A stretch of 64,000 nucleotides of DNA from Alnus glutinosa (GCF_958979055.1 NC_084895.1:1288001-1352000); one strand, 5' to 3'; positions 12,776-25,500 are shown, numbered from the stretch's first letter. A program made the numbers and translations. Notes: generated by a model not told the origin, from the letters alone.

Positions 12776-12793
12776 TCTCTCTCTCTCTCTCTC
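12776..12793 (-). repeat. (GA)n repeat in UGT-2 leader
   Basis: Shorter version of the GA tract found in the UGT-1 leader. A second, longer CT run lies at about 13004-13028, further upstream of the gene. Confidence 0.65.
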
Positions 12794-13002
12794 ATTACTG
12801 CACTATCGTGAGGTTTTTTATGAAGTCAATGAGAGAGGCCAAAATAATTTTAAAATGCATACGGCAAGAAAAACTACTCCTGCTGACAATTATGCACGTT
12901 CCAGCTACAATATTGTTTATTATAGTGCGCCAATCAAATCGATCAACTTTATAAAATCCTCAGCCAATCAATACACACGGCCGTTTTGAAATTTGCCCTG
13001 GC

Positions 13003-13033
<31 letters not shown>

Positions 13034-13534
13034 GCGACAGGAAGAAGATGGTTAAAATATATAAAGAATATAGGAAAAATTATGAAGGTTCGATTGTAAA
13101 AATAATATCTTTATAATGTATTTTTATTTTTTTTATTTTTAAGTGATAAGGGATTTGGCAAAATAATTCCCAAGATACAATGAAGCCGGAAATGTTACCC
13201 TATAATGATACTTTTTAGAATAACAAGAAACAATCTTATGAAAAATTGCACAAAAAATATTTATAGGAGACAAAAAAACCTAATATGTTTTATTATTTTT
13301 ATTATTATTATTATTATTATTTGCGTATGACTTAAGGCATAAGGGTCATATTTATAACGATTTTGGGCCATGAACTAATTCTCACAAATTTGTAACCATT
13401 AAATCCAAATTAATAGACACCTTAATAAGCGTATGTAGTAATTTCTTTCCCTCGTACGCATTATATCATTCTCTTTACTTCAATTGAATCAAATTTGCAA
13501 CAATTTTTAAAATATGGTTTTTTTTTTTTTTTTT

Positions 13535-13964
13535 GAGTAATTCTAAACGTTATACATATGTTCCTCTTTTGTTCATCTGTAAGAACTAATAATAATTTTA
13601 GGTGGTTCGGCATATGACTTACATCCATACGTCAAAGTCTTTTGTTGGTTACATATTTCTTCGATTTATTTAATTGTATACAAGACCCTATTTATAGAGA
13701 AATAGCTTGAATGTTACAAGTGTCTTATTCGACAATAACATTAATAAATCTAATTTATCATTTTGTAACTCTTATCTCTTGAATACTTGTTACTCTTCTC
13801 TCTTTAATTCTTGTAGCTCTTGTTTCAATATCATCTAATAATTATGTAGCTTTTAAAATCACCGTTAAAATTGTGATTAAATTTTAATTAAATAATGATT
13901 TTAAAAGCCACATCATTACTAGAAGAAAACAAGATGAATATAGGTATGACGTCTACAATTACTC
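13535..13964. mobile_element. MITE-like TIR element, GAGTAATT ends (unit B)
   Basis: The best-preserved copy of the element at 5042-5514. Its 430 bp are bounded by GAGTAATTCTAAACG and the complement of GAGTAATTGTAGACG. Non-coding. Confidence 0.55.
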
Positions 13965-15250
13965 GTCTCGTTAATACGGAAATTTCTAGCAAATTTGTGA
14001 AACTAATATATTTATACAATAAATTAACAGTTTTTAAAGTTTATAAATATGATTATAAAAATGATAAAAAATAATAAATAAGATTTTATTTTTTATTTAA
14101 AATTCAATAAATGTGCAATACGGTGCACTATGATTTTGAATTTTCTTCTTCGTGCTGTCCCGCAGTGTGCTTCACCAAAAATTTCTCTCAAAGCTTTGTC
14201 TTTTTGAAGGTTTTTTATATTAGAAATACTATTTGGTACGTTTGAATCTTTCTTTTTTAAAAATAAGGGAAAAGTTGACGTGAAAGCTTGAATGCTTGGA
14301 GCTTTCATGTCAATTAATTTTGAGAAGGGATCGGTGCAAAATAATATTATATGATTTGTGCAAAATACAAGATACGTGGGTGGAGTGGATGAAATTTATG
14401 TGAGTGGGACAATTTACGGATAATATAAGACACATGAGAAAAATTCATGTAAGAAAAAGTCGTGCGATATTGTTGTGCAAGAATATTTTTTTCATTAATT
14501 TTTATGAGAGATGCCTTTAGCTTTTTTGTTTTTAACCCATTAAAACATAATTTAATTTAATTTAATTTTTTTTTTGGTATTTATAATTTTAAAAATCTGT
14601 CAGGACCAAATGCAACTTCATGGCTTGCGCAAGGTTCAATCTGGTATCATAAGTACGAAATATTAAAAAGAATATTTAATTGTAATATGAAAAATGTGTT
14701 GACTCACGAGTATATTATATATATCCAACCATGTGTCTGCTCCTATTCCTATATATATGGTCCGTTGACTGGATGGACTTAGTAAGTAGCTGTTTACCAA
14801 TTAGCTATATATATATATATATATATGTTTAATGGTGACTCATGATCATCGACCATATCCAAGTAAATAAGGATAATAAGGACATAAATTTTTTACAAAT
14901 TGGTTTGTAAAACTTTTTATATAATTTACATATAAGATTGATATGTGTCTCTTAACATGTGAAAATTACATGTTTTTTTAATAGTATGTACATCTCACGT
15001 GCTTTTTTAATAGCATTAATAAAACACATGTTTAAAGGATATATATCACTTTTATATGTGAGTTGTATGAAATTTTCTACAAACCAGTTTCTAAGAAATT
15101 TCTGTTCAGATAATAATTATTTGTTTAAATTATTTGTAATTTAAACAGGTGAATCTTATATTAACTCTCTATCACGTTAAAATAGTTAATTGCTATCAAA
15201 AATATGATGGTAGAAAATTTTTATTGTCTTTTGGTATCTACCTTAATGAG

Positions 15251-15376
15251 ATTTTTTTTTTTTTTTTTTTTTTTGTTTTACTCGTCCACACAAGAGGGTA
15301 GAGGAGGGATTCAGACTAGTGACCTCCACTTCATGAGGCGTAATCCCTAACTGATTGAGTTACCCTTTGAAGACAA
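15251..15376 (-). mobile_element. tRNA-derived SINE
   Basis: On the minus strand it has a tRNA-like head with a B-box-like AGTCTGAATCCCT and a long A tail. It is flanked by CCTTAATGAG (15241-15250) and CTTTAATGAG (15377-15386), a 10-bp target duplication with one mismatch. The paralogous site in unit C (about 42963-42980) lacks it, giving an empty site. Confidence 0.85.
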
Positions 15377-16254
15377 CTTTAATGAGTTTTATCACAAGAG
15401 ATCGAAATGTTATTCGGAATTCTTAAATGGTTCGTTTGGCAACCATAATTTCAAAAACAAATACGATTATGTTTTTGCTTTTGCTTTTTTTAAAATAACA
15501 AAATTAAATTTTATTCAACTTTTTAAAAAACAAATCATATTTTATTCAACTTACTAAACAAACCATATTTTATTCAACTTTTTTTAATTTTATCTCACAA
15601 AGTCAAACTTCGAAATTCGTGCACCAAATAAGAGTTGAATTCTAATTTTAAAAATCAAACACCCAAACAAATCGCATTTTCTTCATTCTTTTATTTTTAT
15701 TTTAAAGAGAGAGAGAGAGACGTGAATGTGGCAAACAAAAATACTGGAAAATAAACACTTGAAAACGGTGAATAACATTTCTCTTATCAGTTATCGCAAA
15801 GCATTTTGAATACGTTAGAATCATGACTTGCAATTCTAAAAAGCATGAGGCTCTAACTGTTAATACTGTTAAAATATTGATTAAGTTATGAAATTTATCT
15901 TTTCTTATCTACTTAAAGTTTTGGGACAAATAGTAATTTAACAAATATGAGACCAACGAAGAATGCTATATGTAAAACCTCTATCTCTTTTTACCGAAAA
16001 AATTATATGACTTTTAAAATTACTATTAAATCAAAATTTAATAACGATTAATTTCAAATTTGATAATAATTTTAAAAGTCGCAACACCTTTAGAAGATAA
16101 AAGGACATATAGAAATCCTACTATAGCATTACTCCGAGACCAACACTTCTTCCTAATTAAATTTATTACACAACATGTTTCATAAAAAAAAAAATAAAAA
16201 ATAAAAAAGTGAAAAAAAATAAAAATTATTATACAACAACTCAGATTGGAGGAA

Positions 16255-16316
16255 AAAACAGCCACAACTTAGGAAATGGACATGAAGTTCCAACTAGGCT
16301 TAAGAGTGAACCAATA
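16255..16316 (-). pseudogene. Tiny UGT 3' relic (unit B)
   Basis: Matches the UGT 3' flank and only the last codons (AGTGAACCAA on the plus strand), then breaks into a TA repeat. It is the unit B counterpart of the relic at 6607-6760. Confidence 0.6.
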
Positions 16317-16459
16317 TATATATATATATATATAACTAATTATCATGTTTGTGTATAATTAACTCTATTTAATATTGACTAACATATATGATCGATATAC
16401 CTAACTAGTCATGTTAGTATATTAACATATACTGCTATACTAATTAATACTTAATAGTA

Positions 16460-16460
<1 letters not shown>

Positions 16461-16517
<57 letters not shown>
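16461..16517. repeat. (ATT)n microsatellite
   Basis: About 19 uninterrupted ATT units. Unit A at the matching place (near 6915) has almost none. Confidence 0.9.
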
Positions 16518-16519
16518 GA

Positions 16520-17110
16520 GTTACAATAGAGAACGGGTGAGGAACGAAAAATAAAAACTAAACACAGAAAAATGGTTGGATCACCCAAGTCAAAATAATG
16601 GACATGGCCTTATAGGAGCTTGGAACAAAAGCCAAGACTGGCCTCCACTTAAGGCAGTATAATTAACCACTACAACAAGCCTAAAACCCACCCAAAAAAA
16701 ATAAAAATAATAATAATAATAATTAAAAAAAAAAAAAAAAAGTAGTTGCAGCGGGAAGGCGGTGGCAGAACAGAGAACGGTGCGCGAAAACGGTTTTGCT
16801 TTCACTTGTTTTAATTTTTAAAACGGTTTGTCAAACGCACATCAAACGGTGCAGAAACAGAAAAAACTGAGGCCCATTGGACCATGGGCTTAGTTTCCAG
16901 AATGGGCAGCGGTGGATCTCAACACACACGTGGCAACACTTGATGGGGTGTCGGGGGTAATGGAAGACAACTAGAAGTTACTAAAGAAGCTGAAGAGGGC
17001 GTGCGTTTTATATGTTAAAGTCATGCGTTTTGCGTACCCAAATAATGGGCTTAGAGTTGTAGCTGGACATCTCTGTTAGTAGGGCCTTTTTATGTCAATA
17101 TATATGAATG
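16520..17110. repeat. Unit B copy of the promoter-like block
   Basis: Counterpart of 6940-7620 with the same TGGGC/GGCCCA motifs. The short reading frames of the other copies are not conserved here. Confidence 0.4.
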
Positions 17111-17901
17111 GAATAGGAAACAATCTCTATTCTTCTTTATTTTTTTTAAAAATAAATCATATTTTATTCAACTTTTTTACATTTTTTTAAATTTTATCTC
17201 ACAAAATCAAATTTCGAAATTCGTGTAATGAATTAAAATTTAATTCTAATTTCTAAAAATTCAATTCCCATACGAACTATTTCTTCATTGATAATTTGAT
17301 TCTAAAAAAACTAGAGCTAAAGCTCTAAAAATTTAGAGTTTATTGCTCTGACATTAAAATACATTGACAAGATTTGGCACCTGCAAACTCTATATTGTCT
17401 TCCATAGATCATAGATAATTTTTTTGTAATCCATTTTTGGAGGTACAAGATTCTCCAAATACTTGATTATCAATACATTCAAATTCCATTTAATTATAGA
17501 ATCTATATATCCATCATAGCCATTCTTTCCAATTCCAGTTTACATCTCATTCAACTACATTCAATCACCATATCCAAAAACACTTCCATACAATTAGATA
17601 TAAGAAATACGCTTTAGCCACATTAAATTTCTTAACAAAACTACCAAATTAAAAGCAAGATCCTCACTCCGCCACTGCTGATCTAAGGAAAGCTGAACTT
17701 CATGGGAAAAGTTGATGATTTTTATTTTAATTTGGCTTTTTGGTTCTTTGAGCTTTCTAATTTTTTATTTTTTTTGGCACAAATCAGAGATCATACCTGT
17801 TATTTTGTTTTATTTATTTTTTTTGTTAATGCAGGTTAACCCACAAAGTAGTCATTGGTTAGGTGCTTTGTGTAAGAAGCTAGTGTGGGGTTGTTGACAA
17901 C

Positions 17902-18444
17902 AGAGTGTACATGTAGATGCAGTTATTTGTGATATCTGCAAACAAAATCGCAAAATACGACTATTTTAACTAATTGCATCCGTGCGATTATTGTAGTTAT
18001 CAAATGCTATTATTTACTATCTGCATATTAAGGTAATGAGCCTTTTGGGCCTATTTTTGTCTTTTTTGCCTTCTTTGGATCTTTATTATAGTCTATTTTA
18101 AACGATTTTGAAAATAATTTAAGCAGATTTTTAGTGTTTTGAACTTGTTTTAATTTTTTTAAAGCTCTAATCTTTTGAAAATATTTTAATTTCACATTAC
18201 TTTTGTCTTTTTGCCCAAGTGGCACATAAGAAAGCAACACAGCCAATCAAACCAATGTAAACATAAATTTATTAATCCAAAATGATGTAATTTTGGTGAA
18301 TTTATTAAATATAATATATTATATATAAATAGTATGTGGATGCAATTAATACCATTATCCGGATTTTTTTTTTTTCTTCTAAACAATTACAAACAAAAGG
18401 GAAGGGTTATATAGGGGGTTTATATCTGCCCGCATACACACCCT
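17902..18444. mobile_element. GCGGATGCAG-family TIR element (unit B)
   Basis: Orthologous to 9095-9624, same ends and interior, non-coding. Its presence in A, B and C dates it before the unit duplications. Confidence 0.5.
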
Positions 18445-18861
18445 TTAGCTGTCGTGGTTAGGATAATGGACAGAGAATCGCAAGAATTGAAAAAATAATA
18501 ATAATAATAATATTTAAAAAATAAATAAAGAATAGTACACAAAAATTATTAAAAAATAATAAAAAAATACATCTTGTAATTAAGTATTTTAGTTAATATT
18601 ACTAGAAATGCTCCGACACATGTTTTACATAATCACATGTGCGAACTGCAAAGAGTCAAAAGACAATATAATTACTCTTGCCTTCGCTAGTAATTGGTCG
18701 TTTATTCTACCGACCACTGTAAACGGTCGTTTATTCACCGGCCAATAGCATCAACATTTCAGAAAACCAAATTATTTTCTAAAGCATCCTTTTACAATCT
18801 TCTAAGTAATTTCAAATGCATCCTTCCAATCTTCCAATTTCCAAGAGCACTCTTACAATTA

Positions 18862-19208
18862 TTTTTTTTAAAACAAATTTCCAAATTTTATTGATAAGAG
18901 ACCGAGAGGTCAACATTGAGGGATAATACATTCCCTATGAACAATGTCATAGATAATGAGTGAAGTTTCCTCCAACTATATATAGAATCTATGACATAAG
19001 TTATAGCCACTCGAACTAGATAATGAACTGCTGAATTTGCCGCTCTCCGCACATAAACAACATGAGAGAACAACAAAGAACATAACACCGATTGTATAAC
19101 CTCAATAAAAATCCAATCTATTTAGAGGCTGGTTTTTGGAATTGCTCTCGTTAACAACCTATATATGTAGCATCACCTTCGAGAATAATGTCAAACATCC
19201 CAATTTCC
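18862..19208 (-). mobile_element. LINE 3' end with RNase H relic (unit D)
   Basis: Fourth LINE tail, readable as VVYVRRAANSAVHYL with interruptions. It runs almost directly into the 3' flank of the truncated UGT-3, whereas other units keep about 500 bp between them, so unit D has a deletion here. Confidence 0.7.
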
Positions 19209-19232
19209 TAGGAAATGGACATGAAGTTCTGA

Positions 19233-19692
19233 CTAGGCATAAGAGTCAACCAATTTGCCTACAAATTCTTCCATGTTTTTATCAGAACTTCCACTCTCGT
19301 CAACAGCCTCTTTGGCCAACTTCCTCCATTTGAAGGTATTTTTCTTTATCTCTTTCCCTCTCTCTCCCTCCATTATTTCCCTTATGCAATGTTTTAATGC
19401 TTCTCGCTTAACTAACCCTTTCTCATCCACCGAAGGTTTCAGTGCCATCTTCCAAATATCCATAATATACTTTGCATTCGTGATCTGATCTAACCAAAGT
19501 GGGACTGCGACCATTGGCACACCAAAACTAAGGGCCTCCAAAGTAGAGTTCCACCCACAGTGTGTAACAAAGCATCCCACTGTCTCGTGAGTTAATACCT
19601 CTAGTTGAGAACACCAACGAACTACCAATCCCTTCTCACACGTCTAATCCACAAAGTTTTTGGGAAGCTTTACCTCTTCTGATGCCCTAACA
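19233..19692 (-). pseudogene. Truncated UGT74 pseudogene (UGT-3)
   Basis: Only the C-terminal part of exon 2 remains, including a readable PSPG box (WCSQLEVL to LWLDQ) and the end of the protein. The C-terminus reads GKLVDSYA instead of the usual AKLVHS. An in-frame stop replaces the second Glu of the VEET block just upstream. Beyond 19692 UGT similarity stops abruptly and Ty3 retrotransposon sequence begins. The rest of exon 2, the intron and exon 1 are missing, yet UGT upstream sequence resumes near 21317. Most likely dead. Confidence 0.9.
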
Positions 19693-21316
19693 GTGAGGTT
19701 TCTTCCCTTTGTATCATTTCCATGACCCTTTCAGGTTGTCCGAGGAAAGGAATCGAGCGGATTCTAGTCCTCATCCGTCCGGAAACTCCCAACCGAGGGG
19801 TTTCTTCCCTTTGTATCCTTTCCATGACCCTTTCTTGTTGTCCGAGGAAAGGAATCGGGCAGATTCTTCCCTGAGCATCCCCGCCATAACTCTCTCGAGT
19901 TGTTCGAGGAGGGGAGTCGGGTGGACGTTGATGTAGCTTGATCATTTTTGGAGAATTCGGATGAAGTGCTTTTAATCTGTTCCGGACTGCGGCTTTCTTC
20001 GTAGTAGAGTTCAATCAATTCCTGAGGACTGCCAGTTCTTCCTTTCTTTCGCGCTAGGCTGACTGAGGAATTTTTCTACCTTGATATCCCTCCCATAAGC
20101 CTTTCGGGTAGTCCGAGGAAAGGACTCGGGGAAATTCTTAACCTCAACCGAGGGATTTCTTTTATTCGGATCCTTTCCATGACCCTTTCGGGCTGTTCGA
20201 GGAAAGGATTCGTACGGATTTTCTGTGTATCCCCACCATAACTCTTTCGAGTCGTTCGAGGGGGAATCGTTCTATTTCTTATATATCCACAATTTTTTGA
20301 AATGAATTGGAAAGAGATCTTCTTTATTGATGATAAATCTTGTAGAGGAAAAACAAAAAATTACATATAATACTTCTTCAAGTGCTCAGTGTTCCATGAT
20401 CTTGGGAGCATCTTTCCTGTCTCAGTCATTAGACGATAAGCTCCTTTTTGGTGGCATCCTACTACCTTATAAGGACCTTCCCATTTTGGTGTTATTTTGC
20501 CTTCCGTTGGATCTTTTGTCATTAAGCTCACTTTCCTGAGTACCCAGTCTCCGAGCTTAAACTTTTTAGGGACTACCAATTTGTTGAAGTACCGAACTGT
20601 TCGATTTTGATATGCTGCCCATGTAACTTGAGTGTCATCTCTTTTTTCCTGCAAAAGATCCAGATGTAACTTGGATTTTTTTCGTCATTGAACCCAGGAT
20701 TGTAGTAAGCAACACAAAAACTCGGGGATCCCACTTCGGCTGGTATCACAGCTTCGGTCCCATAGGTGAATGAGAATAGTGTCTCGCCCATTGGAGTTCT
20801 CTTTGTAGTTCGGTATGACCAGAGCACCTCTGGAATATATTCAACCCATGCTCCTTTCTTCTTTTTTTCGAGATTTTTTTTCAATGTCCTTACCAGGGTC
20901 TTGTTTGTTGCCTCGACCTGCCCGTTTGCCTTTGGATATAGTACTGAGGCATAGTAGTTTCGGATTCGAAGTTCTGAACACCACCTTCAGAATGGTTCAC
21001 AGTCAAACTGCTTCCCATTGTCTATTTCAAACGCATGAGGGATTCCGAACCGACATACCACCGACTTCCAGAGGAAGCTTGTGATGCTCGTTGTAGTTAT
21101 AGCTGCTAATGCTTCTGCTTCGGCCCATTTAGTGAAATAGTCTACAACTACAACTAAGAACTTCCAACCCCCCTTCCCTACAGGCATTGGGCCGACGATG
21201 CCCACCCCCCATTTTGCGAATGGCCATGGAGAAGTGAGGAGAGTGAGCTTCTCGGGTGCTGTCTTCATAATTCTCGAGAATCTCTGGCATTTGTCACAAT
21301 GCTTTACAAGAAGAGC
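19693..21316 (-). mobile_element. Ty3/Gypsy retrotransposon fossil (Tat-like), integrase part
   Basis: Broken internal fragment of an LTR retrotransposon. On the minus strand it shows the integrase zinc-finger edge, the integrase core (WPFAKWGVGIVGPMPVGKGG region) and the integrase C-terminal part (GKITPKWEGPYKVV, WNTEHLKKYY), in the order expected. These blocks look like the Tat/Retand branch of Ty3/Gypsy. The low-coordinate 670 bp is non-coding and holds about four imperfect copies of a 55-70 bp motif. No LTR pair or target duplication is seen at either edge. Several breaks; old. It fills the place of the missing half of UGT-3. Confidence 0.85.
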
Positions 21317-22070
21317 TGAATAGTACTTTTAAAAATAACAAGAAACACTCATGAAAAATTGCACAAAAGAAATTTATAAAGGACAAGAAAGAAACAATAT
21401 GTTTTATTAATTATTATTATTATTGGCATATGACTTAAGGCATTAGGGTCATATTTATATTGATTTTGGGCCATTGAACTAATGCTCAGAAATTTGTAAC
21501 CATTAAATCCAAATTAATAGACACCTTAATGGCATAGTAATTTCTTTCCCTCACACGCATCTTTCTCTTTCCTTCAATTGAATCAAATTTGCAACCGTTT
21601 TTAAAATATAGATTTTTTTTTTTTAAGTAATTCTAAATGTTATATCCATGTCGCTCTTATGTTCATCTGTAAAAGCTAATAATAATTTAAAGAGACATAA
21701 AGAAAATAGGAAACATAGATTTTAGGTAGTTCGGCCTATGACCTACATCCACATGTTAAAGTCTTTTGTTGACTACATATTTCCTTAATTTATTTAATTG
21801 TATACAAGACCCTATTTATAGAGAAAAAGCTTGAATGTTACAAGTCTCTTATTCTACACTAACAACAATAAATCTAATTTATCATTTTGTAGCTCTTGTC
21901 TTTTGAATACTTGTTACTCTTCTGTCTTTAATTCTTGTAGCTCTTGTCTCAATATCATCTAATTAAATAATTATGTGGCTTTTAAAATCACCATTAGAAT
22001 TGTGATTGAATTTTAATTAAATGACGATTTTAAAAGCCACATTATTACCAGAGGGACATAATGTTATAAT
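21317..22070 (-). repeat. Orphan UGT upstream block (unit D)
   Basis: Paralogous to the sequence behind UGT-1 (from about 4640) and including the MITE-like element at 21625-22060. It is separated from UGT-3 by the Ty3 fossil. No gene. Confidence 0.65.
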
Positions 22071-22596
22071 AATTGTTATTTCGTAGACTTATATTAGAGG
22101 TTTTTGAGAATGAGTTATATTAAAAGTTGACATGTTTTGACTAAGTGGTACCTCTTTCCCTTTAATAAAAGTTAGGTCTTAAGTTTAACCCACAATGGCA
22201 CAGAATAGACATCTCCTAAGGGAGCCATTCTCCCAAAGACCAAAATAAAAGTGGCCAAAACCAACATGTTTCTCCATTTTCAACCAAAACCAGGACCTAT
22301 GTTACAATTTTTTTTGGCAGTCACGACAATATGCACATTTAAAAATTAGTCTGTTTTGAAGACTTGTGGCATGCTGAAGAAAAAAGGCATGACTTGCATA
22401 GAGTTTTATGACCATTTACCAAAAACTGGCTTGTAACCCATGCTAATTACGCCATTGTTTTAATTTGAACCTGGACTTTTCAAAGGTTTCTTGAAATCTA
22501 CATTAATTTATAAGAGTGAAGAAAACACGAACTAACAAAGGAATTATACACAGAATATTGTGGTTAGTACATATACTGGTCACATACCACTTTGCC

Positions 22597-23157
22597 TCAA
22601 TTAACTTTGAATTTCAAATTGGCCTTACACCCCGTTCTACTTGTTTGAACAGGCTTACTTGAGCTAGGTTTTCTATTGCCTTGGCGAGCACATGATAGGG
22701 TGATGTAATGTGTATACCTGCTTGCATCCTTTTTTTTATTCTTTTGTACCACCCCAAAACCTTGTTGCTTCGCATATGTCCTATAATGAGAAGCAAATTC
22801 ATCTAAAGAGTTAAATTTCATTCCTTCCTTAGGTTCCTCCACTTTTTAACTCCATCTATGAGCTTCAAATCAAACTTGCAATTGTCATCATTATCTTCCG
22901 ACTCTACATCACATACAGTTTCATTTCCAGCTATATATATATTAAAAAAAAAAAAAGAATTAAAAAAAGTGCAGGGGTAACAACTATGAATAATAACATT
23001 CACTAAATATTTGAACCAAAATTAAAGGAATAATGAAATGACTAACATACCATTTTGAGGGTCAATCTCGAGGGGCAAACCATCATCAATTGGAAGTTGT
23101 GTCAAAGGATCATCATATTCACATTCATTCCCCAAGATCGATGGTGACAAGTCCATC
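22597..23157 (-). pseudogene. FAR1-type DNA-binding domain gene fragment
   Basis: An N-terminal FAR1/FHY3-like domain, from the family of transcription factors derived from Mutator transposases. A first exon (about 23049-23157) encodes MDLSPSILGNECEYDD, with a GT donor after 23049. A second exon (about 22597-22931) carries an acidic stretch and then the FAR1 domain: EEPKEGMKFNSLDEFASHYR, a basic QKNKKKD segment and a CKANLKFK end with Cys residues of the zinc-binding set. The acidic part and the domain lie in different frames, with a slip near VKKW/VEEP around 22840. A stop follows KFKVN, before the WRKY-like end of the domain. No transposase or SWIM region is present. Probably a decayed fragment; a short FAR1-only protein is possible if the frame shift is an assembly error. 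Confidence 0.75.
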
Positions 23158-23265
23158 TATGAGTTATTGCACGAAAACATCTAATTAGTTAATATGTTAG
23201 TTGGGTTTTAAGATCTTACTGCTCTCATGATGCATTTGATTGATAAAATTCAATTTAGAATGCAG

Positions 23266-23600
23266 CAATAACAGATGCGGATCACTATGGTAGACTTGGA
23301 CTACAGAGAGAATGTACTCTTTTGAGCAGGTCACAACTCAAGGACAACTTACATAGTTTTAGGTTAAACTCACATTTTATTTAGTTATTGGCTATGCAAA
23401 TTGATATTCATTTCTCTCCCTCTCATTGATTTTGATTATCCAGGTTACAATTGCATACAAAAGCAAGGTTGAACAATTGAGGAATCAGGGATTAAATGAA
23501 GAAGAACTCGACGAGAAACTGGAACTTCTAAAAGTCAATAATTGTCAAAACATTTTAAGTTCTCTCTTTTTTCAGAAAAAAGCCATCTAGAGGGAAAGCA
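23266..23600 (+). other. Coding-like exon pair, unrecognised
   Basis: After an AG acceptor near 23265 the plus strand reads ITDADHYGRLGLQREC. A second acceptor (TTATCCAG) near 23453 opens a 47-codon frame with a charged helical stretch (YKSKVEQLRNQGLNEEELDE) ending in a stop near 23590. Composition is gene-like compared with its surroundings, but I cannot name the family and see no start. The exon frames join only under some splice choices. Confidence 0.3.
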
Positions 23601-23922
23601 ATTCTCACCAATCTGAAAAATTGATAGGAATCATACGCAAATTTGTCAACTGAGGAAGAGAGAAGGATGTACGATTGGAGCTTGGCTAGGAGCCAAAAAG
23701 TAGAAACATGTTTTTTGAGGTTTACAAACCCAACTGCCTAGCTACTAGTGCAGCCCCTTCAGCCATTCAAATCCAGAACACTGAAAGGAATACCCCAATT
23801 TTTACAAATTTTGACAAAAAAAAAAAAAAAAAAATACCTAAGCAAACTATAAGGGGTTTGAGGGATTAGAGATTCAGACCCACAAGATTTAGAACAATGG
23901 AACTAAGATTCTAGATAAAAAA

Positions 23923-23960
<38 letters not shown>

Positions 23961-24881
23961 AGGAAAACCTTACCTCTTTTGGCTCTTCAGAGTGGTACGG
24001 TGGATGGAGATGGAGGGGTTCCATGTGGCTAGATATGGAGATGGATGCTACTGGCAGCGGTTCTTGTGGCAGTTGGTGGTGGCGATCAGTGGCATAGAGG
24101 GAGGAGGGAACGTTTTGGAGGGAAAAGCTTTTGGGAGAATATGGTAGATGTTCTGTGTTTAACTTGGTTTTGAATTTTTTTTTTTTTTTTTTTTTTTAAG
24201 GGTCTGATGTGGCGTGGTGCCACGTCAGATGAGGATGGACATGGGAGGGACGCTGGAGCGCCGGCTAGAATTACTCCTGTCTATCTGGTGTACTATAAAT
24301 TTGTTTGTAGAAATTTTTTTATAACCCACGTATAAAAGGGACATGTATTCTTTAAATATGTAAAAAGCACATAATTTTTTATTAATGCTATTAAAAAAGC
24401 ATGTAAGAAGCACAGGCTATTTAAATAATGTGTGCTTCTTACATGTCAATGACACATGTCAATTTTACATGTGGGTTGTAGGAAATTTCTGTTCAAAGTT
24501 AATTAAATATACTATGACCTTCGCAACTGACTGTCACTTTTTATAAAGCTCCACAAATTAACAGATGTGACATTTAGATTTATTAAATTATCATTTTGTT
24601 ATAATTAAATTATTGTTTTGCTATTTTTTAAAAATAGCCCTATTACTTTTATACTAATAAAATAAAATAAAAAATCAAAATTTCATACAAATTATTTCTA
24701 TACTAATTGAACTTTATTCTATGTATTTTAGTATATTTTTTTGAAAATAAATATTTTTTTTTATAAAAAAGTACTTTTAAAAGAATGACAGAAAAATAGT
24801 TTAATTAAAACAAATTAATAGTTTGATAAGTCTAAAAGTCACGCCTGTTCATTCATAAAACATTATATAAAAAATAAAAAA

Positions 24882-24919
<38 letters not shown>

Positions 24920-25500
24920 CCCTTAGTTAAGGTCCAAAATATATTTAACCCTAAAAACAATGATCATAAAGTTGACAAATTGTACACGAGTTCTGTGTTT
25001 GTTGTGGCCTTCTCACATTAGTACTTTGAATTTGCAATGCTGTCTTTATCGTACGTGGACAAAATAAAGTAACTTAACAACTGCTCATTGACTATGGTTA
25101 AATCAAAAAATTGTCCACCTAACGTTCATATTCATAAAAAGATTTGACTACAAGGTTGTATTTACGAGAAATGAAGGTTTAATATTTCTCGTATATTTTT
25201 TATATATATATTTTTTAAAATTTAATTATTAAATTTGTTAAATCTATGAGTACCCACACATGAATCCTCTAAATTTAATAGTTAATCAAATTATCATTTA
25301 TCCTGAATCATTTTTATCCTTATCACTTCACCAGTTTTTAGATAATTTTCAAAAGACAATACAAAAGTATGAAGATATTTTATTCTTTTCTCCAAATATC
25401 AGTTGATCGAGAACTTTCTGGAGGCTAAGAGCAAATATGCAAGTGTCAAATGCAATAATTGAACAAGAAGCAATTAAAGATAGGATTTGAACCATTCCAC
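23600..25500. other. Intergenic, no gene
   Basis: AT-rich with long A and T homopolymers (about 23817-23834, 23938-23958, 24178-24197, 24888-24918). A palindromic AT-rich stretch at 24295-24500 resembles 14890-15130. No supported coding region. Confidence 0.6.

Larger units (their letters stand above)
12960..16250. repeat. Upstream block of unit B, no gene
   Basis: Paralogous to the area behind UGT-1 and UGT-6. It contains a MITE-like element (13535-13964), a SINE (15251-15376) and AT-rich filler. A palindromic AT-rich stretch near 14890-15130 resembles 24295-24500. No coding region is supported. Confidence 0.6.
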
